DNA from: Alphaproteobacteria bacterium
Lineage (GTDB): Bacteria; Pseudomonadota; Alphaproteobacteria; Sphingomonadales; Sphingomonadaceae
Assembly (NCBI GenBank): GCA_003241875.1
Contig: QBLU01000002.1
Coordinates: forward strand, 1-64,000
Reading direction: 5' to 3'
Length of the DNA: 64,000 bases
How positions within the stretch are numbered: the stretch's first letter is position 1; each line of letters starts with the position of its first letter. This document shows, in pieces, positions 17,313 to 25,369 of the stretch. The translations under genes were made by a program, and so were the position numbers. The notes below the pieces were generated by a model that saw only the letters and a program-made list of their open reading frames with translations, did no database searches and had not been told where the DNA came from.

Positions 17313-19292
17313 ATGCGTGTGTTCGGAAAGCTGATGCTGTTGCTGGCGACGCTGGCAGCGACGCCGTCGGCGGCGCAGGGCCCCGCGCCCCAGCCGGCGG
17401 CCGCGGCGGCAACGGGCCCCGTGGCCGCAGCACCAGGCGTCCCGACGCTGCCGGCGCGGTTGACCGCAGCCGATGCCGAGGCCTTCCTCGACGGCTATAT
17501 GCCCTATGCGCTGGCGCGTGGTCACATCCCCGGCGCCGTTGTCGTCGTCGTCACCCGCAACGGCCCGCTGCTCGAAAAGGGCTATGGCTTTGCCGACCTG
17601 AAGACGCGCAAGCCGGTGCTGCCCGACGCGACGCTGTTCCGCCCCGGCTCGGTGTCGAAGCTGGTGACCTGGACAGCGGTCATGCAGCAGGTCGAGGCGG
17701 GCAAGCTCGATCTCGACAAGGACGTCAACGGCTATATCGATTTCAAGATTCCGCCATTCGACGGCAAGCCGATCACGCTGCGCAACATCATGACCCACAG
17801 CGCCGGTTTCGAGGAATCGATCCGCTACCTGATCACCAGCGATCCCAAGGCGGTGATGCCGCTGCAGCGGCTGGTCAAGGTCGCCCTGCCGCAGCGGGTG
17901 TTCGCGCCCGGCACGACGCCGGCCTATTCCAACTATGCGACCGCGCTCGCCGGCTACATCGTCGAGCGGGCCAGCGGCCTGTCGTTCGACGATTATGTCG
18001 AGCAGCGGATCTTCACGCCGCTCGGCATGGCGCGGTCAAGCTTTCGCCAGCCGCTGCCGGCCAGCCTGCAGCCGCTGATGGCGAGCGGCTATCCTTCGGC
18101 GACCGAGGACGCCAAGCCGTTCGAGATGGTGCTGCCGGCCCCGGCCGGATCGCTGTCGTCGACAGGCAGCGACATGGGCAAGTTCATGATTGCCCATCTC
18201 AACCAGGGCGGCGCGGTGCTGAAGCCGGAAACCGCCCGGCTGATGCATGATTCCCATGTGCCGGGCATCGGTCCGCTCAACACCATGGCGCTCGGCTTTT
18301 ACGAACAATGGGTCAACGGCCGCCGCGCCATCGCCCATGGCGGCGATACGACGCTGTTCCACAGCGACCTCTGGCTGTTCCCCAGTGACGGCGTCGGGCT
18401 CTATATCTCGATGAACAGCGGCGGCAAGGAAGGCGCCTCGGGTGCCGTGCGCGCCGCCCTGTTTCATGCCTTTGCCGATCGCTACCTGCCCGGCCCCGAG
18501 CCGACCGGCAAGGTCGACGAGGCGACGGCGCGCCAGCACGCGGCGCTGCTTGCCGGCCATTACATCAGTAGCCGCGGCGCCTTCACCAACTTCATGAGCC
18601 TGCTCGGGTTGCTGGGCCAGGCCCAGATCGTCGTCGGCCCCGATGGCAAGCTGCAGTTCCCCTCGCTCGCCGGGCTCAGCGCCGGGCCGCTCGACTGGGT
18701 CGAGGTCGAACCTTTCGTCTGGCGCGATACGGCGACCGGCGAACGGCTGGCGGCGGAAATCAAGGATGGCCGCGTCGTGCGCGTCAGCACCGACACGATC
18801 TCGCCGTTCACCGTCTATCTGCCGGCACCCGCCGGCGAAAACACCGCCTGGCTGCTGCCGGCGCTGGGTGCCGCGCTGCTGCTCGTTCTCATCGCGGTCG
18901 TGGCATGGCCGGTGCGGGCGCTGGTGCGGCGCCACTTCAAGGCGCCGTTCGTGCTGACCGGGCGGGCCCTGCTGGCGTGGCGGCTCAGCCGGCTGTTTGC
19001 GGTGCTGGTCATCGTCGCCGTTGCCGGCTGGGTGTTGCTGGTGGCGATGTTCTCCAAGGATATCGGCAACCTCGGCGGTCCGCTCGACTGGTTGATCGTG
19101 CCGTTGCGGGTGCTGACCCCGGTCGCCGCATTCGGCCTGCTGGTGACCGCCGGCTGGCACCTGCTGCTGAGCCTGCGGGGTGGTCGGTCCTGGACGATGC
19201 GGATCGGCGCGCTGCTGCTGGTGCTCGCCGCGCTGGTGTTGTGCTGGGTCACCTTCCGCTTCAACCTCTACGGCTTCGGCATGGTGTATTGA
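17313..19292 (+). CDS. Exported serine hydrolase (beta-lactamase/D-aminopeptidase-like) with C-terminal membrane domain
   Basis: This 659-residue protein has a signal peptide ending near SAAQG. Its catalytic domain is of the serine beta-lactamase class C/D-Ala-D-Ala peptidase fold, with S113-V-S-K116 and Y205-S-N207. The last ~150 residues hold four or five hydrophobic helices, tethering the enzyme to the inner membrane with the active site probably periplasmic. AGGGAG at 17301-17306 supports the start at 17313. It heads the plus-strand operon and touches the dgcA-like gene (TGATG). Enzymes of this fold often cleave D-residue peptides; the substrate here is inferred from context. Confidence 0.88.
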   Translation: MRVFGKLMLLLATLAATPSAAQGPAPQPAAAAATGPVAAAPGVPTLPARLTAADAEAFLDGYMPYALARGHIPGAVVVVVTRNGPLLEKGYGFADLKTRKPVLPDATLFRPGSVSKLVTWTAVMQQVEAGKLDLDKDVNGYIDFKIPPFDGKPITLRNIMTHSAGFEESIRYLITSDPKAVMPLQRLVKVALPQRVFAPGTTPAYSNYATALAGYIVERASGLSFDDYVEQRIFTPLGMARSSFRQPLPASLQPLMASGYPSATEDAKPFEMVLPAPAGSLSSTGSDMGKFMIAHLNQGGAVLKPETARLMHDSHVPGIGPLNTMALGFYEQWVNGRRAIAHGGDTTLFHSDLWLFPSDGVGLYISMNSGGKEGASGAVRAALFHAFADRYLPGPEPTGKVDEATARQHAALLAGHYISSRGAFTNFMSLLGLLGQAQIVVGPDGKLQFPSLAGLSAGPLDWVEVEPFVWRDTATGERLAAEIKDGRVVRVSTDTISPFTVYLPAPAGENTAWLLPALGAALLLVLIAVVAWPVRALVRRHFKAPFVLTGRALLAWRLSRLFAVLVIVAVAGWVLLVAMFSKDIGNLGGPLDWLIVPLRVLTPVAAFGLLVTAGWHLLLSLRGGRSWTMRIGALLLVLAALVLCWVTFRFNLYGFGMVY

Positions 19293-20272
19293 TGAAGCTC
19301 ACGCTCAAGGTCGAAACCTTCGCCTACCTGCAGCCATTTCGCATCTCGGGGCACGTCTTCAACGAGACGGCGGTCCTGGTCGCGGAGCTCGATGACGGAC
19401 AGCATGTCGGGTGCGGCGAGGGCGCCGGGGTCTATTATCTCGGCGACGACATCGCGCACATGCTTGCCGAAGCCGAGCGCGTGCGTGCCGCCATCGAGGC
19501 CGGCGCGGACCGCACGGCGCTGCAGCACTTGTTGCCGGCCGGCGGCGCCCGCAACGCGATCGACTGCGCGTTCTGGGAACTGGAGGCCCGGCAGCGCCAG
19601 GTTCCGGTGTGGCAACTGGCGGGCGTGCAGGCGCCGCGGGCCTTGAAGTCAACGCTGACACTGGGAGCCGACGCGCCGGAGGTGATGGCGGCCGCCGCCT
19701 TGAAGCTCGATCCGGCAGCGCCGGTCAAGGTCAAGCTGACCGGCGAGATCGCCATGGATACCGCCCGGATGAACGCCATCCGCGCCGCCCGACCGGACGC
19801 GTGGATCGGTGTCGATGCCAACCAGGGCTATGATCGGGCGGGACTGGCGACGCTGCTGGAGATGCTGCTGGCCAACGGCGTCGCGTTGCTGGAACAGCCG
19901 CTCGCACGCGGGCGCGAGGCCGATCTGGACGGCCTGGCACGCCCCCTGCCCTTTGCCGCCGACGAAACCGCTGTGACGCTTGCCGATACCGACGCGCTGG
20001 TCGGGCGGTTCGACGTGGTCAACATCAAGCTCGACAAATGCGGCGGCCTGACGGAAGGGCTGGCAATCGCCCGCCGCGCCCGCGAACTCGGCCTCGACGT
20101 GATGGTCGGCAACATGATGGGCAGCAGCCTGTCGATGGCGCCGTCGTTCGTCCTCGGGCAGCTTTGTGACGTGGTCGATCTCGATGGGCCGACCTTCCTG
20201 GCCCGCGACCGGGTGCCGGGCGTGCGCTATCGGAACGGCTGTATCGAGTGTGGCCCCGAAATCTGGGGCTGA
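19292..20272 (+). CDS. dgcA: Enolase-superfamily epimerase/racemase, likely N-acetyl-D-glutamate racemase DgcA
   Basis: This 326-residue member of the muconate-lactonising/dipeptide-epimerase branch has a capping N-terminal domain and barrel motifs KVKLTG (146-151), VDANQ (174-178), EQP (201-203), DET (224-226) and NIKLDKCGG (244-252), giving the two opposed Lys bases and the Mg ligands. It could be an L-Ala-D/L-Glu epimerase of muropeptide recycling. The adjacent DUF1611 gene instead points to the DgcN-DgcA pathway, in which D-Glu is N-acetylated and then converted to N-acetyl-L-Glu. It starts within the stop of the preceding serine hydrolase. Confidence 0.82.
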   Translation: MKLTLKVETFAYLQPFRISGHVFNETAVLVAELDDGQHVGCGEGAGVYYLGDDIAHMLAEAERVRAAIEAGADRTALQHLLPAGGARNAIDCAFWELEARQRQVPVWQLAGVQAPRALKSTLTLGADAPEVMAAAALKLDPAAPVKVKLTGEIAMDTARMNAIRAARPDAWIGVDANQGYDRAGLATLLEMLLANGVALLEQPLARGREADLDGLARPLPFAADETAVTLADTDALVGRFDVVNIKLDKCGGLTEGLAIARRARELGLDVMVGNMMGSSLSMAPSFVLGQLCDVVDLDGPTFLARDRVPGVRYRNGCIECGPEIWG

Positions 20273-20288
20273 TACAATCCTATTTGGG

Positions 20289-20317
20289 TTGACTTTTCTC
20301 TGTACAGGACAATAGTT
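20289..20317 (+). promoter_or_regulatory. Promoter/operator copy 2, internal promoter before dgcN
   Basis: TTGACT (20289-20294) is followed by TTTCTCTGTACAGGAC with the palindrome CTGTACAG (20299-20306) at the same distance from the -35 box as in copy 1, and by a possible -10 ATAGTT (20312-20317). It lies in the 105-bp gap between the dgcA-like and dgcN-like genes, suggesting a second, co-regulated start of transcription inside the operon. Confidence 0.65.
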
Positions 20318-20377
20318 GGTCAGCCAGCTCAATGGCAAAGATGCAGGGCCTGACGGCTGCACCGGGGAGACGACTGC

Positions 20378-21418
20378 ATGAATGCCCCTTCTGGCCGCCT
20401 GGTCAATACGCTGGCGCTGCCACAACCCTATCTGCTGTTTCTCGGCGACACGATCGAACAGAGCTATGCCAAGACGGCGCTGGGCCTGGTTGATTGGGCG
20501 CCCGAGCGCTGCGTCGCCGAATATGGCGTTGAAGGCTGCACGGTCACGACCGGCCTTCCGTTCATGACGCCGGCCGAGGCCCATGCCGCCGGCGCTCGCG
20601 CGCTGGTCATCGGCGTCGCCAACACCGGCGGCGTCATCGCCGAAAACTGGGTGTCGGCACTGGTGGAGGCGCTCGAAGCCGGGCTCGACATCGTCAGCGG
20701 CATGCACGCGCGGCTCGGCTCGGTGGCGCCGCTTGCGGAAGCGGCGGCACGCAACGACCGGCGGCTGATCGACATCCGCACGCCGCCTGCCGACATCCCC
20801 GTCGGCACCGGCCGCAAGCGCAGCGGCAACCGGCTGCTGACCGTCGGCACCGATTGCGCGCTCGGCAAGAAATACACCGCGCTGGCGCTGCAGCGTGCCT
20901 TTGCCGGGCGTGGCATCGCGGCGGATTTTCGCGCCTCGGGCCAGACCGGCATCATGATCGCCGGCGGCGGCATTCCGATGGACGCGGTCGTATCGGATTT
21001 CGAGGCCGGCGCCGCAGAACTGCTCAGCCCCGACGCCGCGCCCGATCACTGGGACGTCATCGAGGGCCAGGGCTCGCTGTTCAACCCGGCCTATGCCGCG
21101 GTGTCGCTGGGGCTGCTCCACGGCAGCCAGCCCGACGTGTTCGTCGTCTGCCACGATCCGACCCGCATGGTGATCCTGGGCCTCGAGGATTTCGAATTGC
21201 CGACGGTCGACGAGGTCATCGACATGACGATCCGGCTTGGCCGGCGCACCAATCCGGCGATCCGCTGCGGTGGCATCAGCCTCAACACCTCGGGCCTCGA
21301 TGCCGACGTGGCCGAGACGCTGATGGCGGCGGAACGCAAGCGACTGGCGCTGCCGGTTGCCGATCCGATCCGCGGTGGCCCGGCCTTCGAAGCGCTGGTC
21401 GACGCCTGCCTCGCATGA
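20378..21418 (+). CDS. dgcN: DUF1611-family protein, likely D-glutamate N-acetyltransferase DgcN
   Basis: This 346-residue DUF1611 protein has an N-terminal Rossmann-like domain and a C-terminal P-loop-type domain with GTDCALGKKYTAL (157-169). Members paired with the epimerase have been described as D-glutamate N-acetyltransferases using acetyl-CoA. A possible ribosome site GGGGAG lies at 20362-20367. The stop overlaps the permease start as ATGA. The pathway role rests on the family description plus the pairing with the dgcA-like gene. Confidence 0.82.
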   Translation: MNAPSGRLVNTLALPQPYLLFLGDTIEQSYAKTALGLVDWAPERCVAEYGVEGCTVTTGLPFMTPAEAHAAGARALVIGVANTGGVIAENWVSALVEALEAGLDIVSGMHARLGSVAPLAEAAARNDRRLIDIRTPPADIPVGTGRKRSGNRLLTVGTDCALGKKYTALALQRAFAGRGIAADFRASGQTGIMIAGGGIPMDAVVSDFEAGAAELLSPDAAPDHWDVIEGQGSLFNPAYAAVSLGLLHGSQPDVFVVCHDPTRMVILGLEDFELPTVDEVIDMTIRLGRRTNPAIRCGGISLNTSGLDADVAETLMAAERKRLALPVADPIRGGPAFEALVDACLA

Positions 21419-22542
21419 CAATCGCACAGCCAGGTGGCAGCTGGTTCCAGCGCTTCCTGCTGCCCGGCTTTGCGATGAAGGGGGTGATCATCGGCGGTGG
21501 CTATGCCACCGGCCGCGAACTCGCCGAATATTTCCTGCCCGCCGGCCCCTGGGGCGGCCTCGCCGGCATGGTTCTGGCCATGCTCATCTGGAGTCTCGTC
21601 GCCGCGGTCACCTTCGCGCTGGCGCACCGGTTCGGCAGCCATGACTATCGCAGTTTCTTCCAGCGCCTGCTCGGGCCGGGCTGGATCGTCTTCGAAATCG
21701 CCTTCCTGATCTTTGCCGTGCTGGTGATCGCCGTTTTCGGTGCGGCGGCGGGCGCCATCGGCACGGCGACATTTGGCTGGCCGGAATTCGCCGGGTCGGC
21801 GGTGCTGGCACTGGCCATATTGTTCACGACAGCGCTGGGGCCGACCGCGGTCGAGCAATTGTTCAAATATGCCTCGATCCTGATCTATGTCGTCTATGCG
21901 CTGTTCCTGGCGATCGCCCTGGCGCGCTTTGGCGGCCTGATCGGCACCAATTTCGCCCAGTCGCCGCCGCCCGGCCCGGGCTGGGTCGCCGGCGGCATCA
22001 CCTATGCCGCCTACAACATCGTCGGCGCCGTCATCATCCTGCCGGTGCTGCGCCACCAGCGCAGCACACGCGATGCGGCGATCGCCGGCATCATCGCCGG
22101 GCCATTGGCGATGCTGCCCGCCATCCTGTTCCTTGTCGCCATGATCGGCTTTTATCCCGCCGTCGCCGACGCGACGCTGCCGTCGGACTTCCTGCTGCGC
22201 CAGATGGCGGTGCCGGGCTTTGCGCTGCTGTTCCAGCTGATGATCTTCGTCGCGCTGCTCGAAAGCGGGGTCGGCGCCGTCCATGCCATCAACGAGCGCA
22301 TCGCTGCGGCCATGACGGCGCGCGGCAAGGCCGCCCCCGGCGTCACGGCGCGGACGCTGACCGGCGCCGTCATCCTGGCGGCCTGCATGGTCGTCGCGGT
22401 CCGCATCGGACTGATCACGCTGATCGCCAGCGGCTACCGCTTCCTCGCAGTGCTGTTCCTCGTCGTCTACATCGCGCCGCTCCTGACGATCGGCGTCTAT
22501 CGGCTGTTCCGCCCGCATCCTGCCCCGGAGATTTCGTCATGA
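21415..22542 (+). CDS. YkvI-like inner-membrane transporter (LeuT-fold type)
   Basis: This 375-residue, highly hydrophobic protein has about ten membrane helices. The opening LPGFAMKGVIIGGGYATGRELAEYFL carries the Gly-rich unwound first helix typical of the YkvI group of the amino acid/Na+ symporter superfamily. It begins at the dgcN stop (ATGA) and ends on the next serine hydrolase start (ATGA). It most likely imports the amino acids or dipeptides released by the exported peptidases of this operon. The substrate is inference. Confidence 0.82.
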   Translation: MTIAQPGGSWFQRFLLPGFAMKGVIIGGGYATGRELAEYFLPAGPWGGLAGMVLAMLIWSLVAAVTFALAHRFGSHDYRSFFQRLLGPGWIVFEIAFLIFAVLVIAVFGAAAGAIGTATFGWPEFAGSAVLALAILFTTALGPTAVEQLFKYASILIYVVYALFLAIALARFGGLIGTNFAQSPPPGPGWVAGGITYAAYNIVGAVIILPVLRHQRSTRDAAIAGIIAGPLAMLPAILFLVAMIGFYPAVADATLPSDFLLRQMAVPGFALLFQLMIFVALLESGVGAVHAINERIAAAMTARGKAAPGVTARTLTGAVILAACMVVAVRIGLITLIASGYRFLAVLFLVVYIAPLLTIGVYRLFRPHPAPEISS

Positions 22543-24116
22543 CGCCCGTCCGCACGCTTGCCCTGCTGCTGATGCTGGCGGCGCCATTGCCCGCAACGGC
22601 AGCGCCGCCCAAGGATTTGGGCGTCATGGTCGAAACGCTGCGCAAGTCGGTCGGCGCGACCGGCGTGTCTATCGCAGTCGTGGAGGGGGGCAAGACCACC
22701 GTCGCGCGCGGCTGGGGCGTGCGCAAGCTCGGCGACCCGACCCCCGTCGATGCCGCGACGATCTTCCAGACCGGATCGACCGGCAAGGCGATGACCGCGG
22801 CGGCGCTGGCGGTGCTCGTCGATGACGGCAAGATCGGCTGGGACGACCCGGTCATCAAGCACATGCCCTGGTTCCGCATGTACGATCCCTGGGTAACGCG
22901 CGAGATGACGGTGCGCGACCTGCTCGTCCATCGCAGCGGACTCGGGCTGGGCCAGGGTGACCTGATGTTCGTGCCGCGTACCAACATGACGCGCAAGCAG
23001 ACGGTCGAGCGCGTGGCGTTCCTCAAGCCCAAGACGAGTTTCCGGTCGTCCTATGCCTATGACAATGTGCTCTATTCGGTCGCCGGACAGCTGATCGAGG
23101 AGGTCTCGGGCAAGCGCTGGGAAGACTTCATCCGCGAACGCGTGCTGCGACCAGGCGGCATGGTCGACGCCACCAGCGACAGTGAGGAACGGTTTGCCCA
23201 CGCCAATCGCTCCTTCCCGCACGCACGGCTATCGGGCGTTCTGCGCGGTCTGGGGCCGCAGCAGCTGCTCGATGAACGCGACGAGCTCGGCCGCACCGCC
23301 GCGCCGGCGGGTGGCTTGGCCCTTAGTGCCAACGACATGGCGGCCTGGCTGCGCATCCAGCTGGCACAGGGCGCTCTGCCCGATGGCAAGCGGCTGTTCA
23401 GCGTGGCGCAGGCCCGCGAGATGTGGAAGCCGGTGACACCGATGCCGACGCCTAGCCTGCCCGACAGCCTGAAGCTGGCGCAGCCGACTTACCAGAGCTA
23501 TGCGCTCGGCTGGCAGGTGCAGGACTATCGCGGCCACCGCATGATCTCCCATGGCGGCGGCGTGTTCGGATCGATCACCCGTGTCGTCATCCTGCCCGAC
23601 CAGAATGTCGGCTTTGCCATCATGCTGAACTCCGAGGACAGCGGCATGCTGCTCGGCCTGACCTATGCGCTAGTCGACCATTATCTCGGGCTGCCGGACA
23701 ATGGCTGGATCGCCAAGTGGGAGAGCTGGTACCAGGCGCGGCTGGCGGGCGGTACGGAGGCGCTGGCGGCCACGCGGGCCAAGGCGGTCAAGGTCGGTCC
23801 ATCGCTCGACCTGGCGCGCTATGCCGGCCGCTATCGCGACGCCTGGTATGGCGATGTCGTCGTGGCGCCGACCGCCGACGGGCTGAGCATCGACATCACC
23901 TCGACGCCGCGGATGACGGCACGGCTGCGCCACTGGCAGTATGACAGCTTCATCGCCGATTTCGACGACAAGGCCATCGAGAAGCCTTATGTCACCTTTG
24001 CGCTCGACAGCGACGGCAAGGTGACGGGCATCACCATGAAACCGGTGAACCCCATCTCAGACTTCAGCTGGGACTACCAGGATCTCGACCTCAAGCCCGT
24101 GGCGGCGGGCAAGTGA
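22539..24116 (+). CDS. Exported serine hydrolase (beta-lactamase family), second in the operon
   Basis: This 525-residue protein has a signal peptide (MTPVRTLALLLMLAAPLPATAA), a catalytic domain with S80-T-G-K83 and a Tyr-x-Asn in YAYDNVLYS, and a C-terminal ~120-residue beta-rich domain (from about YAGRYRDAWYGDVVV) of the kind found after such catalytic domains. It differs clearly from the first serine hydrolase, so the pair probably covers different peptide substrates. It is translationally coupled on both sides. Confidence 0.9.
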   Translation: MTPVRTLALLLMLAAPLPATAAPPKDLGVMVETLRKSVGATGVSIAVVEGGKTTVARGWGVRKLGDPTPVDAATIFQTGSTGKAMTAAALAVLVDDGKIGWDDPVIKHMPWFRMYDPWVTREMTVRDLLVHRSGLGLGQGDLMFVPRTNMTRKQTVERVAFLKPKTSFRSSYAYDNVLYSVAGQLIEEVSGKRWEDFIRERVLRPGGMVDATSDSEERFAHANRSFPHARLSGVLRGLGPQQLLDERDELGRTAAPAGGLALSANDMAAWLRIQLAQGALPDGKRLFSVAQAREMWKPVTPMPTPSLPDSLKLAQPTYQSYALGWQVQDYRGHRMISHGGGVFGSITRVVILPDQNVGFAIMLNSEDSGMLLGLTYALVDHYLGLPDNGWIAKWESWYQARLAGGTEALAATRAKAVKVGPSLDLARYAGRYRDAWYGDVVVAPTADGLSIDITSTPRMTARLRHWQYDSFIADFDDKAIEKPYVTFALDSDGKVTGITMKPVNPISDFSWDYQDLDLKPVAAGK

Positions 24117-25294
24117 GGCGCTGGTCATTGCTCCGAAATGCAGCGCTGCTGGGGGCGGCACTGATTGCCGTGGGCACGCAGGCGAAGACACCGGCGGCGG
24201 ACCTGCACAGCCGCCTGCTGACGCTCGATACCCATCTCGACACCGCCCTGCAGTTCGCTCGCGCCGGCTGGAACTTCGGCGATGTCCACCCGCGCGACAG
24301 TGATTTCTCGCAGCTCGACATCCCGCGGATGCAGGCGGGCGCCCTCGATGGCGGCTTTTTCGCCATCTACACCGACCAGGGGCCGCTGACGCCGCAGGGC
24401 TATGCCGCGGCACTGGCCATTGCGCGGACCCGGTCGGACCTGATCGACCGCACCATCGCCGCCCATGCCGATGCCATCGCCCCGGCGCTGACCGCGGCCG
24501 ATGCCCACCGGCTGAACGCGCGCGGCAAGCTGATCGCCTTCAAATCGATCGAGAACAGCTATCCGCTCGGCGAGGACCTGACGCTGCTGGCCGAGTTCAA
24601 GACGCGGGGTGTCCGCCTCGCCAGCCCGGTGCATGGCAAGAACAACCAGTTCGCCGATTCCGCCACCGATGCCCCGCGCTGGGGTGGGCTCAGCCCGCTC
24701 GGTCGGCAATGGGTGGCGGAGATGAACCGGCTCGGCCTGGTGATCGACGCCAGCCATGCTTCCGACGCGAGCTTCGACCAGATGCTGGCGCTGTCGAAGA
24801 CGCCGATCATCCTGTCGCATTCGAGCCTGCGGTCGGCCAACGACCATCCGCGCAATCTCGACGAGGGCCGCCTGCGGCAGCTGGCTGCCAGGGGCGGCGC
24901 CATGTGCGTGTCGACGATCTTTCTCGGCGACATGAAGATGTCGCCGGCGCGCGCCGCGATCTTTGCCAAGTACGAGGATGGCAGCAAGCTCGATGCCGCC
25001 GCCCAGCGCGAGCTTGGCCGCCAATGGCGGGCGCTCGATGCCACCGAACCGATGTGGGACGTCGGCTTCGACAAATATGCAGCGATGGTGCTGCGCGCCA
25101 TCGAAGTCGCCGGCGTCAACCATATCTGCTTCGGCGCCGATTGGGACGGCGGCGGCGGCCTGCCGGGTTTCGACGACATCACCGCCCAGGTGCGGCTGAC
25201 GGCGCGGCTGCAGGATGCGGGTTACAGCGACGCCGACATCGGCAAGATGTGGAGCGGCAATGTGCTGCGCATTCTTGACGCCCAGAAACGCTGA
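24113..25294 (+). CDS. Membrane dipeptidase (renal dipeptidase family, peptidase M19), exported
   Basis: This 393-residue zinc dipeptidase has an N-terminal signal and complete metal ligands: H41-L-D43, bridging E147 in SIENS, the two His in DASHASD and LSHSSLR, and Asp in GADWDGGGG. M19 enzymes accept dipeptides with a C-terminal D-residue, which suits the D-amino-acid theme. The GTG start overlaps the preceding stop as GTGA. It is the last gene of the operon and is followed by a strong terminator. Confidence 0.92.
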   Translation: MRRWSLLRNAALLGAALIAVGTQAKTPAADLHSRLLTLDTHLDTALQFARAGWNFGDVHPRDSDFSQLDIPRMQAGALDGGFFAIYTDQGPLTPQGYAAALAIARTRSDLIDRTIAAHADAIAPALTAADAHRLNARGKLIAFKSIENSYPLGEDLTLLAEFKTRGVRLASPVHGKNNQFADSATDAPRWGGLSPLGRQWVAEMNRLGLVIDASHASDASFDQMLALSKTPIILSHSSLRSANDHPRNLDEGRLRQLAARGGAMCVSTIFLGDMKMSPARAAIFAKYEDGSKLDAAAQRELGRQWRALDATEPMWDVGFDKYAAMVLRAIEVAGVNHICFGADWDGGGGLPGFDDITAQVRLTARLQDAGYSDADIGKMWSGNVLRILDAQKR

Positions 25295-25341
25295 ACGCCG
25301 CAACTGCCGGTTGGCAGCGCGGCGTCCATTGCCGATACGAA

Positions 25342-25367
25342 GGGCGGCCCGCGTGGCCGCCCTTTTT
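25342..25367 (+). terminator. Rho-independent terminator between convergent operons
   Basis: An eight-base GGGCGGCC/GGCCGCCC stem (25342-25349 and 25355-25362) with a CGCGT loop is followed by TTTTT (25363-25367). It lies 47 bp after the dipeptidase stop and just before the convergent TonB gene stop. An A-run on the other side makes weaker termination from the minus strand possible. Confidence 0.88.
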
Positions 25368-25369
25368 GC

